Origin: Cercospora beticola
Taxonomy: Eukaryota; Ascomycota; Dothideomycetes; Mycosphaerellales; Mycosphaerellaceae
Length of the DNA: 64,000 nucleotides
Assembly: GCF_033473495.1 (NCBI RefSeq)
Contig: NC_088935.1
Location: 1,736,001 to 1,800,000, forward strand
Direction: 5' to 3'
Of this stretch, positions 47,387 through 57,862 are shown piece by piece; within the stretch, counting starts at the first letter, position 1; every line of letters starts with the position of its first letter. The translations under genes and the position numbers were made by a program. The notes beneath the pieces were generated by a model. That model was given only the letters and a program-made list of their open reading frames with translations. It was not told the DNA's origin and ran no database searches.

Positions 47387-50272
47387 TCATAAGCCATCCA
47401 ATGTCCTCTTCGCCTCATCAAGTGTGTTGCGCAACATCCGACTTGCAAAAGTAGCATCGTCTTCTTCTTGCATTTGTCGAACAATCTTGCGGAGACTCTC
47501 TACCACGCCGAACAAGACAGCTTTATTCCTCAAGCCGAGCTGTCTGCCGTTCGGGTCAAGCAACGCCTGCACCGCAATCGTCGTGGGATCCATCTTGGTC
47601 AGCGCGTCGTGAGGAGACAATGGCGGTGTGCTGATCGCGCTTGCATTGGAAAGTTTGCCACCATGTTTGTAGAACATGGAAGTAGGCGGTTGCTGGCGTC
47701 GGTGGTCGTTGCGGCTTGTAATACTCACACCCGAGTCTGCACGTTCGGATAAGGTGTCGGGATGAACAATCGCTTGGGCTGACTGCACATTTCGTTGATA
47801 TCTGCCGGCGGTGTGGTATGTTGCGTGCGAGGCTTGTGGGGTGTACGATTCTGCTCTGACGTGTGTTCTTGGATGGTGCTCGACGGGTGGTTCGAGTGGT
47901 GAGACCGAGCGCTGTCCTGACGAGTAGGTGCCATTGTACTGCACGGGCTCCTCCATCGGTGATACTGGCTCCGTTCCGGGCTCCTCTGGTGCTTCTTCGT
48001 CCTCCTCATATTCATCTCCCTCCTCGTCATCATCTTGCGCCTCCTCATGTGCAGTTGCGAAGGTGTGCATGGTAGTCGCACTTCCCGTCGAGCGTGATCG
48101 TTTGTGTAGGTTTCGCTCAATTTCTCTCAATCTCTCCGGCGTTTGCGGAGTCGGTGGTAGATCGCCAGCCATTTGATCAAACTCGTCATCTTCATCATAT
48201 CCTACCAATGCAGGACCTCTTGCCGTCTCGACCGAATCTTCTGACTCCACACTGGACTGGGAGTCTCTTCGATCAGTGCTATAGTTGCCCATCGCGCTAT
48301 GAAGGAAGAAGTGTTCATAGTCAAACGCATCTTCGCGGTCTTCATGTGCGACGACATTCATCTGCTCCTTTGCGTCTTCGTAGACACTCGCGTCCGCTTC
48401 CGAAGGCTCGTATTGCTCGTATTCCTCATCCGATCGTGGAAATGCTTCGTCGGATGAAGACTGTGGACTCTCGTCACTTGAGGAATTTGGTTGCGGAACC
48501 TGCAGATACTCGTGCTCGACCATATGTGCCGAGGGTAGATCTATCACCATTCCACCATTCTGACTCACTTGACTGCTGCTGCTGTTGTTGTGCTGGTGGT
48601 GAGAATAGCGATTCTTTGCTGATTCTACGATGGCAGTTCCGCTGGCGGTTCTTCGATGACCTTGCAGTTGTAACGGTATGTGAGTCTTGCTTTCGATCGT
48701 CTTGCTGGTCGCTCGTTTCCGCCGTCTCGCGCGTTCGTATTCTTGTTCAGCAAAGGCGTTGCGGCTCCCGGTGAAGGTGTCGAATGTCTGCAAGGCGGGA
48801 CTGTTGCCTGCACTAGCATGTTGGTTAATGGGGTAATCTGTCGCCGGAGGTGTATAGAACATCTCTGGAGGCGTAGTCGCTGCATTGTTGAACGGAGATT
48901 GATGTCGGAGATTCGATTGACTGTTTCGTCGAAGGCTGTCTTCGCGAGCGCGCTCTTTAAGCGTAGATATTTTCCCTTTCAAGCTCGACATTTGGTCTCG
49001 CAGTTCTGAAGTCCGAGAAGATGGTCGATATATGCCAAGGCCATTATTTATACTAGAAGAAGGTGTATGCGAGATCGTTTGCTGCACGTGTCGCTCTTCG
49101 TCCTCGGTCAAGGGCTCAAGGTGGTCCGGGATTGGAGATGGCCCACTGTAGAAGGATCGACCAGCGCTGTAGCTACCGTTAGTCATGAGCTGATCGTGAC
49201 TCCGAGTAGAACGCAAATTGCGTTCGTGCGTCTGTTGGGCAGATCGAAGCGGATTCCGTAGGTTCATTGGGGGTGTTGCCATATATTGTGGTCGAATATC
49301 CAAGGATGTGTAAGGTCGATCTGGTAGCGGAGCAGCCCCAGTGCGGTCAGAATTTTGGTAGTCGTGGTTCATCTGCGGTGAAGAGTGTTGGCTGTGCAGT
49401 CTGCGTGGTGAAGACTGGGTCTGTTCATCATCGTAGTCGTACCGCAGCGTCCGCCCATTGCCGTATATTGCCCCCGACATTGAAGTGGCTCGCTTCAGAT
49501 TGGCAGCAGTCAATGGCTGCACGAGGTCTCGAGCGCCCCGCAAGTTGCCCTCCATGACATTGAGTCGCTTTTTGGCATTGGCAAGAATCTCCTCCGCCCG
49601 CTTGCTCAGAATGGCCGACTCGTACTCTTCCTGTTGTTGCCGTCGCCTCATTTCCTCTGGGTCTTCCTCCAAGCTGGGTCTGCCCCCCACATCGACGCTC
49701 GTCCGTCTGTCGGTCCTCGCGGGAGTGACATGCTCGCTGCTGTCGTACAGCGTATCCTCGTCGCTGGCCTTTCCATACTTTTCGAGGAATGCCGTCATGC
49801 CAGAGAGGCCGCTGGATGAACTACCGCTGGCTCTGCGTCGCTCCTTCTCGGGCAGCTGCAGGAATTCCGCTCCCGATTGCTCGGGTGCGAGGTTGCCCAC
49901 ATCCTGCAGCACGGGTGACGAGGGCACGAAATCGATTGATGTCTGCGACTGCGACGAAGCAGCACGAACCACGCCTCCGTTGCTGCCTGTCCGACTCCTG
50001 AGCAGCATCATCTTGCGACTCATCAAGCCCAACTTTTCTTTCTTGCCCATGGCCCCCGCACGGTAGTTGTGCTCCTGATTCGTGTCGCGCAAGTAGCTCG
50101 GACTCGGTGGGCGTTGCATCGCGCGTGGTGGGGACGTAACGGCGGCCCCCCCATTGCTGTGGATGGGCAGCACCATATCGATGTTGCTCAACGTCGGACT
50201 CGGGAGCTGAGGCAGCGGCTTCTCATCGTCGGGCAGCCAGCGCGTCTGCACTGGAGGCAGCGGGCCAGACAT
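47387..50272 (-). CDS. Large disordered hypothetical protein, 961 aa
   Basis: Intronless, 961 residues, start MSGPLPPVQTRWLPDDEKPL. I do not recognise a named family. Most of it is low-complexity Ser/Pro/Arg/Glu sequence. Ordered islands: a helical, coiled-coil-like segment EEYESAILSKRAEEILANAK (about 210-250), a second helix EDEERHVQQTISHTPSSS region followed by SSLKGKISTLKERAREDSLR (about 425-450), very acidic runs (QDDDEEGDEYEEDEEAPEE, about 765), and a conserved-looking C-terminal helix pair (DALTKMDPTTIAVQALLDPN, LFGVVESLRKIVRQMQEEDD). The shape suggests a scaffold or cell-polarity/septum-type protein of filamentous ascomycetes, which is inference only. The C-terminal end is complete. 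Confidence 0.75.
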   Translation of the reverse strand: MSGPLPPVQTRWLPDDEKPLPQLPSPTLSNIDMVLPIHSNGGAAVTSPPRAMQRPPSPSYLRDTNQEHNYRAGAMGKKEKLGLMSRKMMLLRSRTGSNGGVVRAASSQSQTSIDFVPSSPVLQDVGNLAPEQSGAEFLQLPEKERRRASGSSSSGLSGMTAFLEKYGKASDEDTLYDSSEHVTPARTDRRTSVDVGGRPSLEEDPEEMRRRQQQEEYESAILSKRAEEILANAKKRLNVMEGNLRGARDLVQPLTAANLKRATSMSGAIYGNGRTLRYDYDDEQTQSSPRRLHSQHSSPQMNHDYQNSDRTGAAPLPDRPYTSLDIRPQYMATPPMNLRNPLRSAQQTHERNLRSTRSHDQLMTNGSYSAGRSFYSGPSPIPDHLEPLTEDEERHVQQTISHTPSSSINNGLGIYRPSSRTSELRDQMSSLKGKISTLKERAREDSLRRNSQSNLRHQSPFNNAATTPPEMFYTPPATDYPINQHASAGNSPALQTFDTFTGSRNAFAEQEYERARRRKRATSKTIESKTHIPLQLQGHRRTASGTAIVESAKNRYSHHQHNNSSSSQVSQNGGMVIDLPSAHMVEHEYLQVPQPNSSSDESPQSSSDEAFPRSDEEYEQYEPSEADASVYEDAKEQMNVVAHEDREDAFDYEHFFLHSAMGNYSTDRRDSQSSVESEDSVETARGPALVGYDEDDEFDQMAGDLPPTPQTPERLREIERNLHKRSRSTGSATTMHTFATAHEEAQDDDEEGDEYEEDEEAPEEPGTEPVSPMEEPVQYNGTYSSGQRSVSPLEPPVEHHPRTHVRAESYTPQASHATYHTAGRYQRNVQSAQAIVHPDTLSERADSGVSITSRNDHRRQQPPTSMFYKHGGKLSNASAISTPPLSPHDALTKMDPTTIAVQALLDPNGRQLGLRNKAVLFGVVESLRKIVRQMQEEDDATFASRMLRNTLDEAKRTLDGL

Positions 50273-52377
50273 GGCGGGCAGGGCGTGCGCTTATGTCTTG
50301 AAGTCGTATATTATGGCCGTGCCGCCAGTCTGCAGCCCCAATAGCCTTCCGCAGAGGAGGTGCACGACAGGCGACCAGCTGCAGGCGACTGGACCCAGCA
50401 GCGACCGCGCATGCAGTGGGCGGCGTCGCTCTCAGCTCCCGCAACTCAGACGAGTGTCGGCGGAGGGCTAGCAAGGATCTCAGCTGGAGGCCGTCGTCAT
50501 CAGAGCCAAACAATTCATGTCGCCCGCGCGTGCTCCAGTGCCCGTTTGTGTGGCGGCCGGCGGCAGGAGCAGTAGTTAGCTTCTCAAAAGGGCGCTCCCT
50601 CATGCGGCTCTGGCAGGGAAGTCATTGCACTCCCATCCCCAGCGCATCAAATCCTCCCTGCTGGCTGCTCCGAGACCGACCACGCGCGCCAGGCCTGTTG
50701 CCGCCCTGTGCGAATGCGGTCCAATGTCTCACGCAGGGGATCTGCAGGAACAAGGACGCTGCCTCCGCCGCACAGCTTGCAGCGCTAGCGCGTGGCCTCC
50801 TTCATCATCGCCCGGTGTGATTTGCTGCTGCCGCCTTTAAGCTCTCGGTCACCAACACCAACCAACGTCCGTCTGCGCGCCAGTTTGAACTTCATCGGAA
50901 TCGGCAATGTGGTCCTTCTACAGTGGTGAGAGCCGAATTGAAGACTGGGGCACCCTTGTCTTCCAGCACGCTAGCTGTTCTTACTTATGAAGAGTAAGAG
51001 GCAGATGCCAGCTTCCAAATTCAGTTAAGCTAACACCCTATAGACTCTGATCGACGCCCTTTAGGGTAGCTTCGAGTGGCCAATAACAGCGACTAATGGA
51101 GAGCGGTTTTATCGGCGTATCGACCAGGGTGCCCCAGTCTTCAATTCGGTTCTCACCACTGTAGATCACTTTAGATCACTTCTGGATGTTGTCCTCATCA
51201 CATTGTCTGCATGTTTGCGGAGGGCACGCACATCACAGAACTTGCCAACGGCTGCGGTGAACTGTACCGGTTTGACAGACCTGCATCTCCCGGTCAGAAT
51301 CTGCCCGTCGTCCCTTGTCACAAACTTCCATAAGGGAAATTGAGGCACAGGACGGAAAATATGGATGCGTTTCATGCTTACGGCAATCTCAACATCACTC
51401 GTTGACCAAGATCGCAGCAATTGCAGGTGATGGGAAAGACACTAACTAAAGTCACTAACCCAATGTAGTCCTTGTTCATGCATTGCACTGCTGTCGAGGT
51501 CCAACTCACCAGCGATGTCCGCGCTAGAGGAGGCAGAAAACACCTTCCGACGCACTGGATCTTGCAATCCAATATTGCGCCAGCACGATGGACAACCAAT
51601 CCAGGTCCGTGTAACTTCGACCAGCACTCAAGACTCCACTTCTCAATACGTGGTCGTCGGCACAGTACGCATTCGCAACATTTTCGATCCCCTTCAACCT
51701 CCGTGCGGGGAGTTTCCTCGCAAAGTTTCGTGTACATTACCCCAAAAGAGAACAATATGCCCAGAGTTTCGTGCGTGGCTGCCGAAGCCCGGAACGATTG
51801 AACTAGGATCCTATAACAACAATTGCCGAATGCCAAGGGCTCGCCTTGCACCTACAACCATATACACGATCGTTTCTCTTTTGCGCGAGCACCAACCAAG
51901 ATATGTTAAGGCTAGGTCCGTATTGACTGAGTCGCGCATCAGGTATATCGACATTGGATCACTCATCTGAGATTTAGCCGTAGAACTCATCATCCCAACT
52001 TGGCGGGAAATGCGAGGCGTGCGAATGCCATGAAGGCAAATGCCAGTTCCAACAATTGGTGGCGTACACTTGCAGGAGGTGAAGACGAGAGTACTCGTCT
52101 GGATGTGTGCACCGCCGGCAGACAAGAGAGCAGCCTCCCGCAACAACGGTGGCTTCTGTTGTTCAGCTACGATCTCATCTACTTCACTTAGTGGTCGCTC
52201 TGGCGATCTTTACCGTTGCTTGGACTCGCCTGCGAAAGCCTTCAACACCATAAGCTCTTTCTCAATAAGGATGAATTGCTCGACGATGTCCAAAGAGGGC
52301 TACTGATCGCCAAGATCACTGTTCTAGATATATTGCAAACCCCCACTTTTCTCTTCACAACTTCAACCCACTTCCAC
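50273..52377. other. Intergenic region containing a MITE
   Basis: About 2.1 kb. It includes the promoter of the 961-aa gene and the MITE at 50921-51161. Small open frames (e.g. 51378-51851, 51515-51970) lie on both strands with no recognisable product. Confidence 0.6.
50919..51163. mobile_element. Tc1/mariner-type MITE with TA target duplication
   Basis: A 241-bp element (50921-51161) with terminal inverted repeats of about 40 bp. The left end starts CAGTGGTGAGAGCCGAATTG and the right end, read on the minus strand, starts CAGTGGTGAGAACCGAATTG; 38 of the first 40 positions agree. TA dinucleotides at 50919-50920 and 51162-51163 fit the target duplication of Tc1/mariner/Fot1-type transposons. 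The interior has no coding capacity, so it is non-autonomous. Confidence 0.88.
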
Positions 52378-53675
52378 TTAGTCCCACGAGATCCCCAACA
52401 TGATACCCGCCCCCGCGGCCATGGCCAAAAACTGCAACGCCGTTGTCCTCAACTCTTTGCCAACATTTGGCCCCGTCTCCAGCATCTCAGGAATCACACC
52501 TACAGTGCCCACATACAAAAATGTCCCTGCGGTGAATGGTAGCAACATGTCTCCCCACTGCAGACTGGTGCCCCAGAGTCCTGTGTTGCCCACACCAGCT
52601 TCGTGAACAACAGAAGCAGCATTGCCGCCACATTCTTGGACTGCGATTCCAATTAATGTCCCGAGGACTGCACCCAATGCTGTGACGAATTGGAGGCCCA
52701 TGGCAAGTTTCTTGCTCATTCCGCCCTGAATCAGGAGTGCAAAGTCACCAACTTCGTGCGGGATCTCGTGACAGAAGACAGCAAGAGTGGTGGTTGCTCC
52801 GATGGTAGGGCTCGCGTAGAATGAACTAGACATGGCAAGGCCGTCGGTTATGTTGTGTGTAAAGTCGGCGATGATGTTGAGGTAGGCGGAGAGCTTGACT
52901 TCCTTCTTCGGAGCATCTTCCTTCGGCGCTGCTGCGAGTGATTTGTCTCGATTGCCGCCTCGCTTCTTGAGTTCCTTTTCGTTGGGCTTTGCGACCCCTG
53001 TTGCGCTTGCTACAGCTTGTCCGTTACTTTGTTCGTGGTTGTGGCTGGAGTGGTCGTGGGTATGACCTGCTCCGCCTGTAGCAATTCGCAGTCCCTTATC
53101 CATACCCACGAAAGTGACGAAGCCGACCATGATTGCCACACCGAGAAGAAGATTCTTATTTGGCTCGACTAGGACAGCTCGAACTTCTCCCTCTGGCACC
53201 TCACCCAAGAAGATCTCTGGGAGCAGGTGAAAGAGGGTGTCACCCAGCAGACCTCCTACTGCGAATGCTACCATGATGTTCAAGCTTGACGGGTCGATGT
53301 TCGGTGGGCATAGTGCTAGCAAGAAATTTGGTGGACCGGAGATGTAGAGCGTTCCCATAAGGGCGTTCAAGGCGGGGGATTCGAATGGAAAGAGGACGGC
53401 GAAGGCTCTCGAGAGCCATGACGAAGTCGGCGGATGGTGCTCAGCATTGTGAGCGGTAATTTGCTGGATTACAGAGCATTGCTGTACATGAATGAGTGAC
53501 TGATTGCTGCAGAGTTCATTTGGTGACAAGGGCTGACCTGGAGCTGCTCTTCAATTTCTTGCGTGCTCAATGCTGAGACATCGATGGCTTTCTCTCGTGT
53601 GACCTCAGCATAGACAGTATATGCCAGCAATGCCACAATGGCGAGAGCAACGTTTCTGTAGCTTCTTCTGGCCAT
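52378..53675 (-). CDS. ZIP zinc transporter, YKE4/KE4 (SLC39A7) type
   Basis: Exons 53675-53538 and 53481-52378 on the minus strand (56-bp intron), 413 residues. N-terminus is a hydrophobic signal or anchor (SYRNVALAIVALLAYTVYA). Membrane segments include ALMGTLYISGPPNFLLALCP and VAFAVGGLLGDTLFHLLPEI. A histidine-rich loop (AGHTHDHSSHNHEQ, about 200) is typical of the subfamily. The metal-site motif HEIPHEVGDFALLIQGGMSK (about 290) is the LIV-1/KE4 HExPHExGD signature, with HNITDGLAM in the preceding helix. Yeast Yke4 sits in the ER and moves zinc between ER and cytosol. The 209-bp interval to NOP16 is a shared divergent promoter. Confidence 0.93.
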
Positions 53676-53884
53676 CTTAGGTTGACTGGATGTCTCAATG
53701 CCTCGTGTCCCCAGTGAGCGAAGACACAGCTCCGTAATTCGGGAGTCGTTGCGATAAGGAGGCTATCGCAGCCTCGACACGAGGTTCCGCCGCGAGCCGA
53801 GTCTGCGGACCCTGTCTCGCTACTCCAGAAATCTTCAACTGCGCACTTGCAGTTCGAAGCTCAATCACATCAACCACAGCAATC
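53676..53884. promoter_or_regulatory. Bidirectional promoter, ZIP gene / NOP16
   Basis: 209 bp between divergent start codons. No core element is clear by eye; the call rests on layout alone. Confidence 0.5.
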
Positions 53885-54631
53885 ATGGGTCGAGAATTGC
53901 AGAAACGCAAAAACCGCTCGGGCGTATCCAAAGTCCGCCAAAAGCCAAAATCGAAGAAGCGCGTCCTGAACAACCCCATTATCGCCGCCAACTGGGACAA
54001 ATCTCTCACACTCGCGCAAAACTACAAAAAGCTGGGTCTGGCTGTGAAGCTCAACAAATCCACTGGAGGCACAGAAAAGAAATTGTCCGACCTCAAGCAA
54101 CGCCAATCAGGAGGCGATGAGGAAGAGTGGCAGGGAATAGACGAAATCGACCCTCTGAATATCACGAGCACCAGTTCGCGAAAGAAACAACAAATCGACC
54201 TCGCCGAAGCCAAAATCGAACGTGATCCCGAGACTGGCGCCATTCTCCGCATCATCGAACAGGACTTACCTAAACAGAATCCGTTGAACGACCCTCTCGC
54301 CGAATTCGATAGCGATAGTGAGGAGGAGGAAGCGCCGGAAGACCAGGTTTTCAACCTCCGCAATCAGCATGCGAATACGGGCACGAAGGGTTCTGTTCCT
54401 GCGAAAACAGATACTGTGAGAGCGCTGGAGGAACAGGCTTCAAGACCCGCGGCGAAGCATAAGAGACGACAACCGGAGGGAGAGGTGCAGTTTATTGAAG
54501 AGTTGGTGAGGAAGTATGGAGAGGATTATGGGAAGATGGCGAGGGATATGAAGATTAACTATATGCAGAGGAGTGAAGGGGATCTGAGGAAGAGGATCAA
54601 GAAGTGGAAAGAGGCGGGCGGGAAGGTTTGA
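53885..54631 (+). CDS. NOP16: Ribosome biogenesis protein NOP16
   Basis: Intronless, 248 residues. Start MGRELQKRKNRSGVSKVRQK and the following PIIAANWDKSLTLAQNYKKL are the NOP16 N-terminal signature; an acidic middle (DSDSEEEEAPEDQ, about 140-155) is followed by the C-terminal block EVQFIEELVRKYGEDYGKMA and a basic end (RKRIKKWKEAGGKV). Nop16 is a nucleolar factor of 60S pre-ribosomes. Length agrees with yeast (231) and other fungi. Convergent with the secreted HExxH gene, 269 bp apart. Confidence 0.95.
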   Translation: MGRELQKRKNRSGVSKVRQKPKSKKRVLNNPIIAANWDKSLTLAQNYKKLGLAVKLNKSTGGTEKKLSDLKQRQSGGDEEEWQGIDEIDPLNITSTSSRKKQQIDLAEAKIERDPETGAILRIIEQDLPKQNPLNDPLAEFDSDSEEEEAPEDQVFNLRNQHANTGTKGSVPAKTDTVRALEEQASRPAAKHKRRQPEGEVQFIEELVRKYGEDYGKMARDMKINYMQRSEGDLRKRIKKWKEAGGKV

Positions 54632-54900
54632 GTAGAGCTCGCTGAGCAGAGTTCGGGCATTGATGGCGTTTCGGGAACATGAAGGAAGGAAAATCTTGTC
54701 GGGATGGCGCAACGGGAATTGCTGGTACTTGGATCGAAGGACTGCGGATGCAAGAGATACTGCAGGGCTCAGCAACAGCATTGGGCGCGAGAAATTACGT
54801 TGCGAAGCCTGTTGTGAGACCGCATGAATGCGAATCGCAGCGCGCCCGATGCAGTAGCCCGTTCTCCTCGATCTTGTCCATTACAAACAGCACCATCACC

Positions 54901-56663
54901 TCAGATTTCACCATCCTCCAGAAGCTCATCTTCCTTGTCGAAATCCCAGCCCTCATACGGCGCTTCGATCGTCCCAAAAGAGTGTGCAGAAATGTTCGCC
55001 ACGGCATGTTTGTCGTTTGGTGCATTCTCTGTCGGACCCACGAAAGGACTCCCGTGAGGTCTGAGCAACCCTGTTGACCAATCCTGTTCCGCTTTGACAG
55101 TCAAGTAATACGCCCGTCCAAACCAAGCATAGCACTCGGGACACCTCCAGGTCTTGAACTCGTTGATGTTCAACGTCTCGGGTATGGCTCGCTCGTATTG
55201 TGCGAGCTGCATGCTTTCTAACGCACCGCTGATGTCGTGCTCGTAGTCGGTTCTGTAGCCTGCTTTGTGGGCTGGCCATCTGTACTCTGTTAGCGACATC
55301 CAAAGAGGCAGTGCGGTCTTAATCGCCTAAGTGGATTCTAAAGTAACTTACAATGGGGACACTTTGTTGTTGGCATCCCGTACTGCCGGCATAGCCTTAT
55401 AGTCCGGAGCCCATCGACCTGGATAGAGGTGATGCCAGAGTTCATGGTACAATGTCAGCGCCGTGATCTCCATATCATCGAGCGTGGAGTCATCGTATTC
55501 TGGTTCGAGGAAGTCGTCTGGCCGCCCAGCGTTGAAGCTTTGTGGGCACAAAATGATGTGATTCGATTGTGTCCAGGCATCGGCACCGTGATCTTCGTCT
55601 TCGTCTGAGCTACCAGAGTCGGATGAAGCTTCGTAGGCTTCGATGGGAACGAAGACAGCACCCATTCGCTCTGTTCCCTTTTCTGTTCCTTGTGCGCAGT
55701 ATGATGGCTCGCCGGTATCTTTGTCGAGTGCCCACTGCCATGGCTTGTTTGGTGCTTCAGGGGGGTAGTCCTTCCTTGATAGGACGAGATATCCTTTCTG
55801 CGTGCCCGTGTCAGCAGAATTGTGTCGGAGACTATGCTGGAATGCTTACGTCGGTGCCGATGTCGTACCACAAATACCACATATCTTCTGCTCTCAATCA
55901 GCATGAAACCGCGTGAGAGGCCATGACAGGCATATACCAAAAATTCGACCATGCTCGGCCTCCCAGTCCTTGAGATTGTAAGGCTCATCCGTTTCAGGAT
56001 CAATGATCTCTTTTCCGTTCTTGTCAAGCGCGGGATCATTCCGATCTTGCAACTCAAAGTATGTCGAATCGCAAGAGAGCTTGGGCATGTCCCGCCTGCT
56101 CATTGGCGACGCTGACTGCGGAGGCTCGAACAATTCGTGTAGCTTCTTGTATCGATCTGGTCGCTAATGTCAAGATTGATTTCGATAACATTTGGGTCGA
56201 ATCATGTACCTCGTATCGCCTTCAACTTCATCCCAATCTGTCCTCGCGGCTGCACCGATCCATTCGGATTCGTCTCGCTCCAAATATCAGTCCACCAGAT
56301 AGCCCAGAATGACCATATGAGTTTCTGCGCTTCCGGATAAGTTTTGAGATTAGTGTTCCCGAGTGCAACACGAGCTTGATAGGTCATTTGGTATATCTGA
56401 TACCAGATGTTGTTGAGGATATTGTCGCGACTGTTGAAGTCGGCGGCAGGATCGAAGAGTGGTTTTGTGTTTCCGGGAAACTGGGGGTTGTTGAGAGGAC
56501 GTAGACATGAGCCGTGCCAGGAGCCTTGATTGGGATTGCCATTCGACGGCTCGAAACCTGCCATGTTCACGTCGAAGACTTCGGATAGCTTTCGAGGAGC
56601 CGCGTGGACCAAGTCCGCGCGGATGGCCAGAAAGGCCAAAAGTATGGGTATGGCGACCAACAT
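54901..56663 (-). CDS. Secreted protein with HExxH motif, putative metalloprotease-like
   Basis: Five exons on the minus strand, 56663-56210, 56156-55938, 55887-55850, 55797-55352 and 55279-54901; all junctions are in phase and introns are 50-72 bp, giving 511 residues. A signal peptide (MLVAIPILLAFLAIRADLVH) precedes a mature chain with Trp-rich segments (IWSFWAIWWTDIW). TLYHELWHHLYP at about 352-363 contains HExxH (His355, Glu356, His359), the zincin zinc-binding motif; no certain third ligand was identified. An acidic linker (SDSGSSDEDEDHGAD) lies before it, and a CPECYAWFGRAYYL segment after it. The overall family resembles fungal M35-like or lysine-specific endopeptidase-like secreted proteins, but this is a suggestion only. 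C-terminus DELLEDGEI is acidic. Confidence 0.75.
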
Positions 56664-57713
56664 CTTGACTTATCTTTGCCTTGAAGCATGCACCTAGGCC
56701 ATTGTCATAGATCAAGACCGCCGATCTATCGAGGATGAGCAGTCGGTTCGAAGATGCCATGATCTGATTGTTCAGTTTTTGTCCTACTCGTCTGTTCAAC
56801 TGCTGAGCCTCTTTACATGTGAACGTGAATGACAAGCACATGAAGTGAGGACGCTGTGACACTGGATTCTGGTTGCATTAATATATCGCTATGTGAAGCA
56901 TCTGATAGGTGAATTCTTGCCATCTGAATGAGAACGTGCGCCGTGCTGTCCACACCGAGGTTTTCCATCTTTTACATCTTGAGGGCCAGAAACTCGCAGG
57001 CCCCGTTTGTTGAAGGTTCAAGAGAATAGAGGCCTAGCTGTGACAGGCAAGCGAAACAAGTATCGAAAATCAACACTGCGTAATATTCAGATACTCGTAT
57101 CTCTGCCTGTTGCAGCGTAGCTGGGAACTTCTATGCGAGTAGACCATCGCCGAAAAGTAGAGCGGAAATTAGGACTTTGAGCTCTCGATGTTCTTCTCTG
57201 GAGACATTGAATCCTCTGGGCTCTCTTGTATCTCCGCCTTGTCGAGCGCACTCGAGGCATTGCATCTCAATCAGCCAGGCTGGTGCAGGTTCAAGATTAT
57301 GCGGAGAGGTAGTGTGAATATTTTGTAGTTTCCGTTTTGCTGTCCGCAAGTAGCCTAGATCCTGGATAATAGTCCGTTGTTTTGGCAGTGTAGGAACATT
57401 GAAGGTCCCGAGTGCGTAGTGGACTTGCGTCAATGAACAGGGCGACCATATGGAAGGTGGAGTCAAGAGCCTCGGAGAAATGCCGGAACTGGCAGTATCG
57501 AAAAGCAACCCTTCTTTCTGCTCCGAGATGTATTTTCACAACTAGCCGTGATGGCAATCTGATCAACGGATGCAAAGGCAATATCATCATGGCCAGCATA
57601 GCTATTTGCGTCTATTTCCGCCGTGATCCTCCGTCAACGCCAAGCCGGCTCGGGCGGGAAAGTTTTTGGAGCCTCATATCTGACATTGATTTTCTGCTGC
57701 CATCAACCACCAC
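56664..57713. other. Intergenic, upstream of secreted HExxH gene to tRNA-like locus
   Basis: About 1 kb. Small open frames only (e.g. 57131-57508); nothing recognisable. Confidence 0.55.
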
Positions 57714-57862
57714 GGTTCCTTAGCTCAGTTGGTTAGAGCGTGGTGCTAATACGACGGCAACGTCTAAAAACGCCAAGGCCGAGTTTGTCTCACCGATCTC
57801 AGTTGCAGTCGATCGTCCTGCTAACAAACTTGCAGGGGTTCGACCCCCTTAGGGTGAGCACC
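57714..57862 (+). tRNA. tRNA-Ile(AAU)-like locus with two insertions, possibly degenerate
   Basis: GGTTCCTTAGCTCAGTTGG opens a standard tRNA with a perfect A-box/D-arm. Anticodon stem TGGTG (57741-57745) and CGCCA (57771-57775) enclose loop CTAATA / A with anticodon AAT (57748-57750). An 18-nt insert at 57752-57769, at the canonical intron site after position 37, folds as GACG-GCAA-CGTC, a GNRA tetraloop. The T-arm B-box (GGGGTTCGACCCC) then appears only at about 57835-57847, separated by about 55 nt that include complementary CGAGTTTGT and ACAAACTTG. The acceptor stem pairs at only 4 of 7 positions (GGTTCCT with AGGGTGA). TTTTT at 57961 could terminate Pol III. It is tRNA-like, but may be a pseudogene or carry a second unusual insert. 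Confidence 0.55.
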
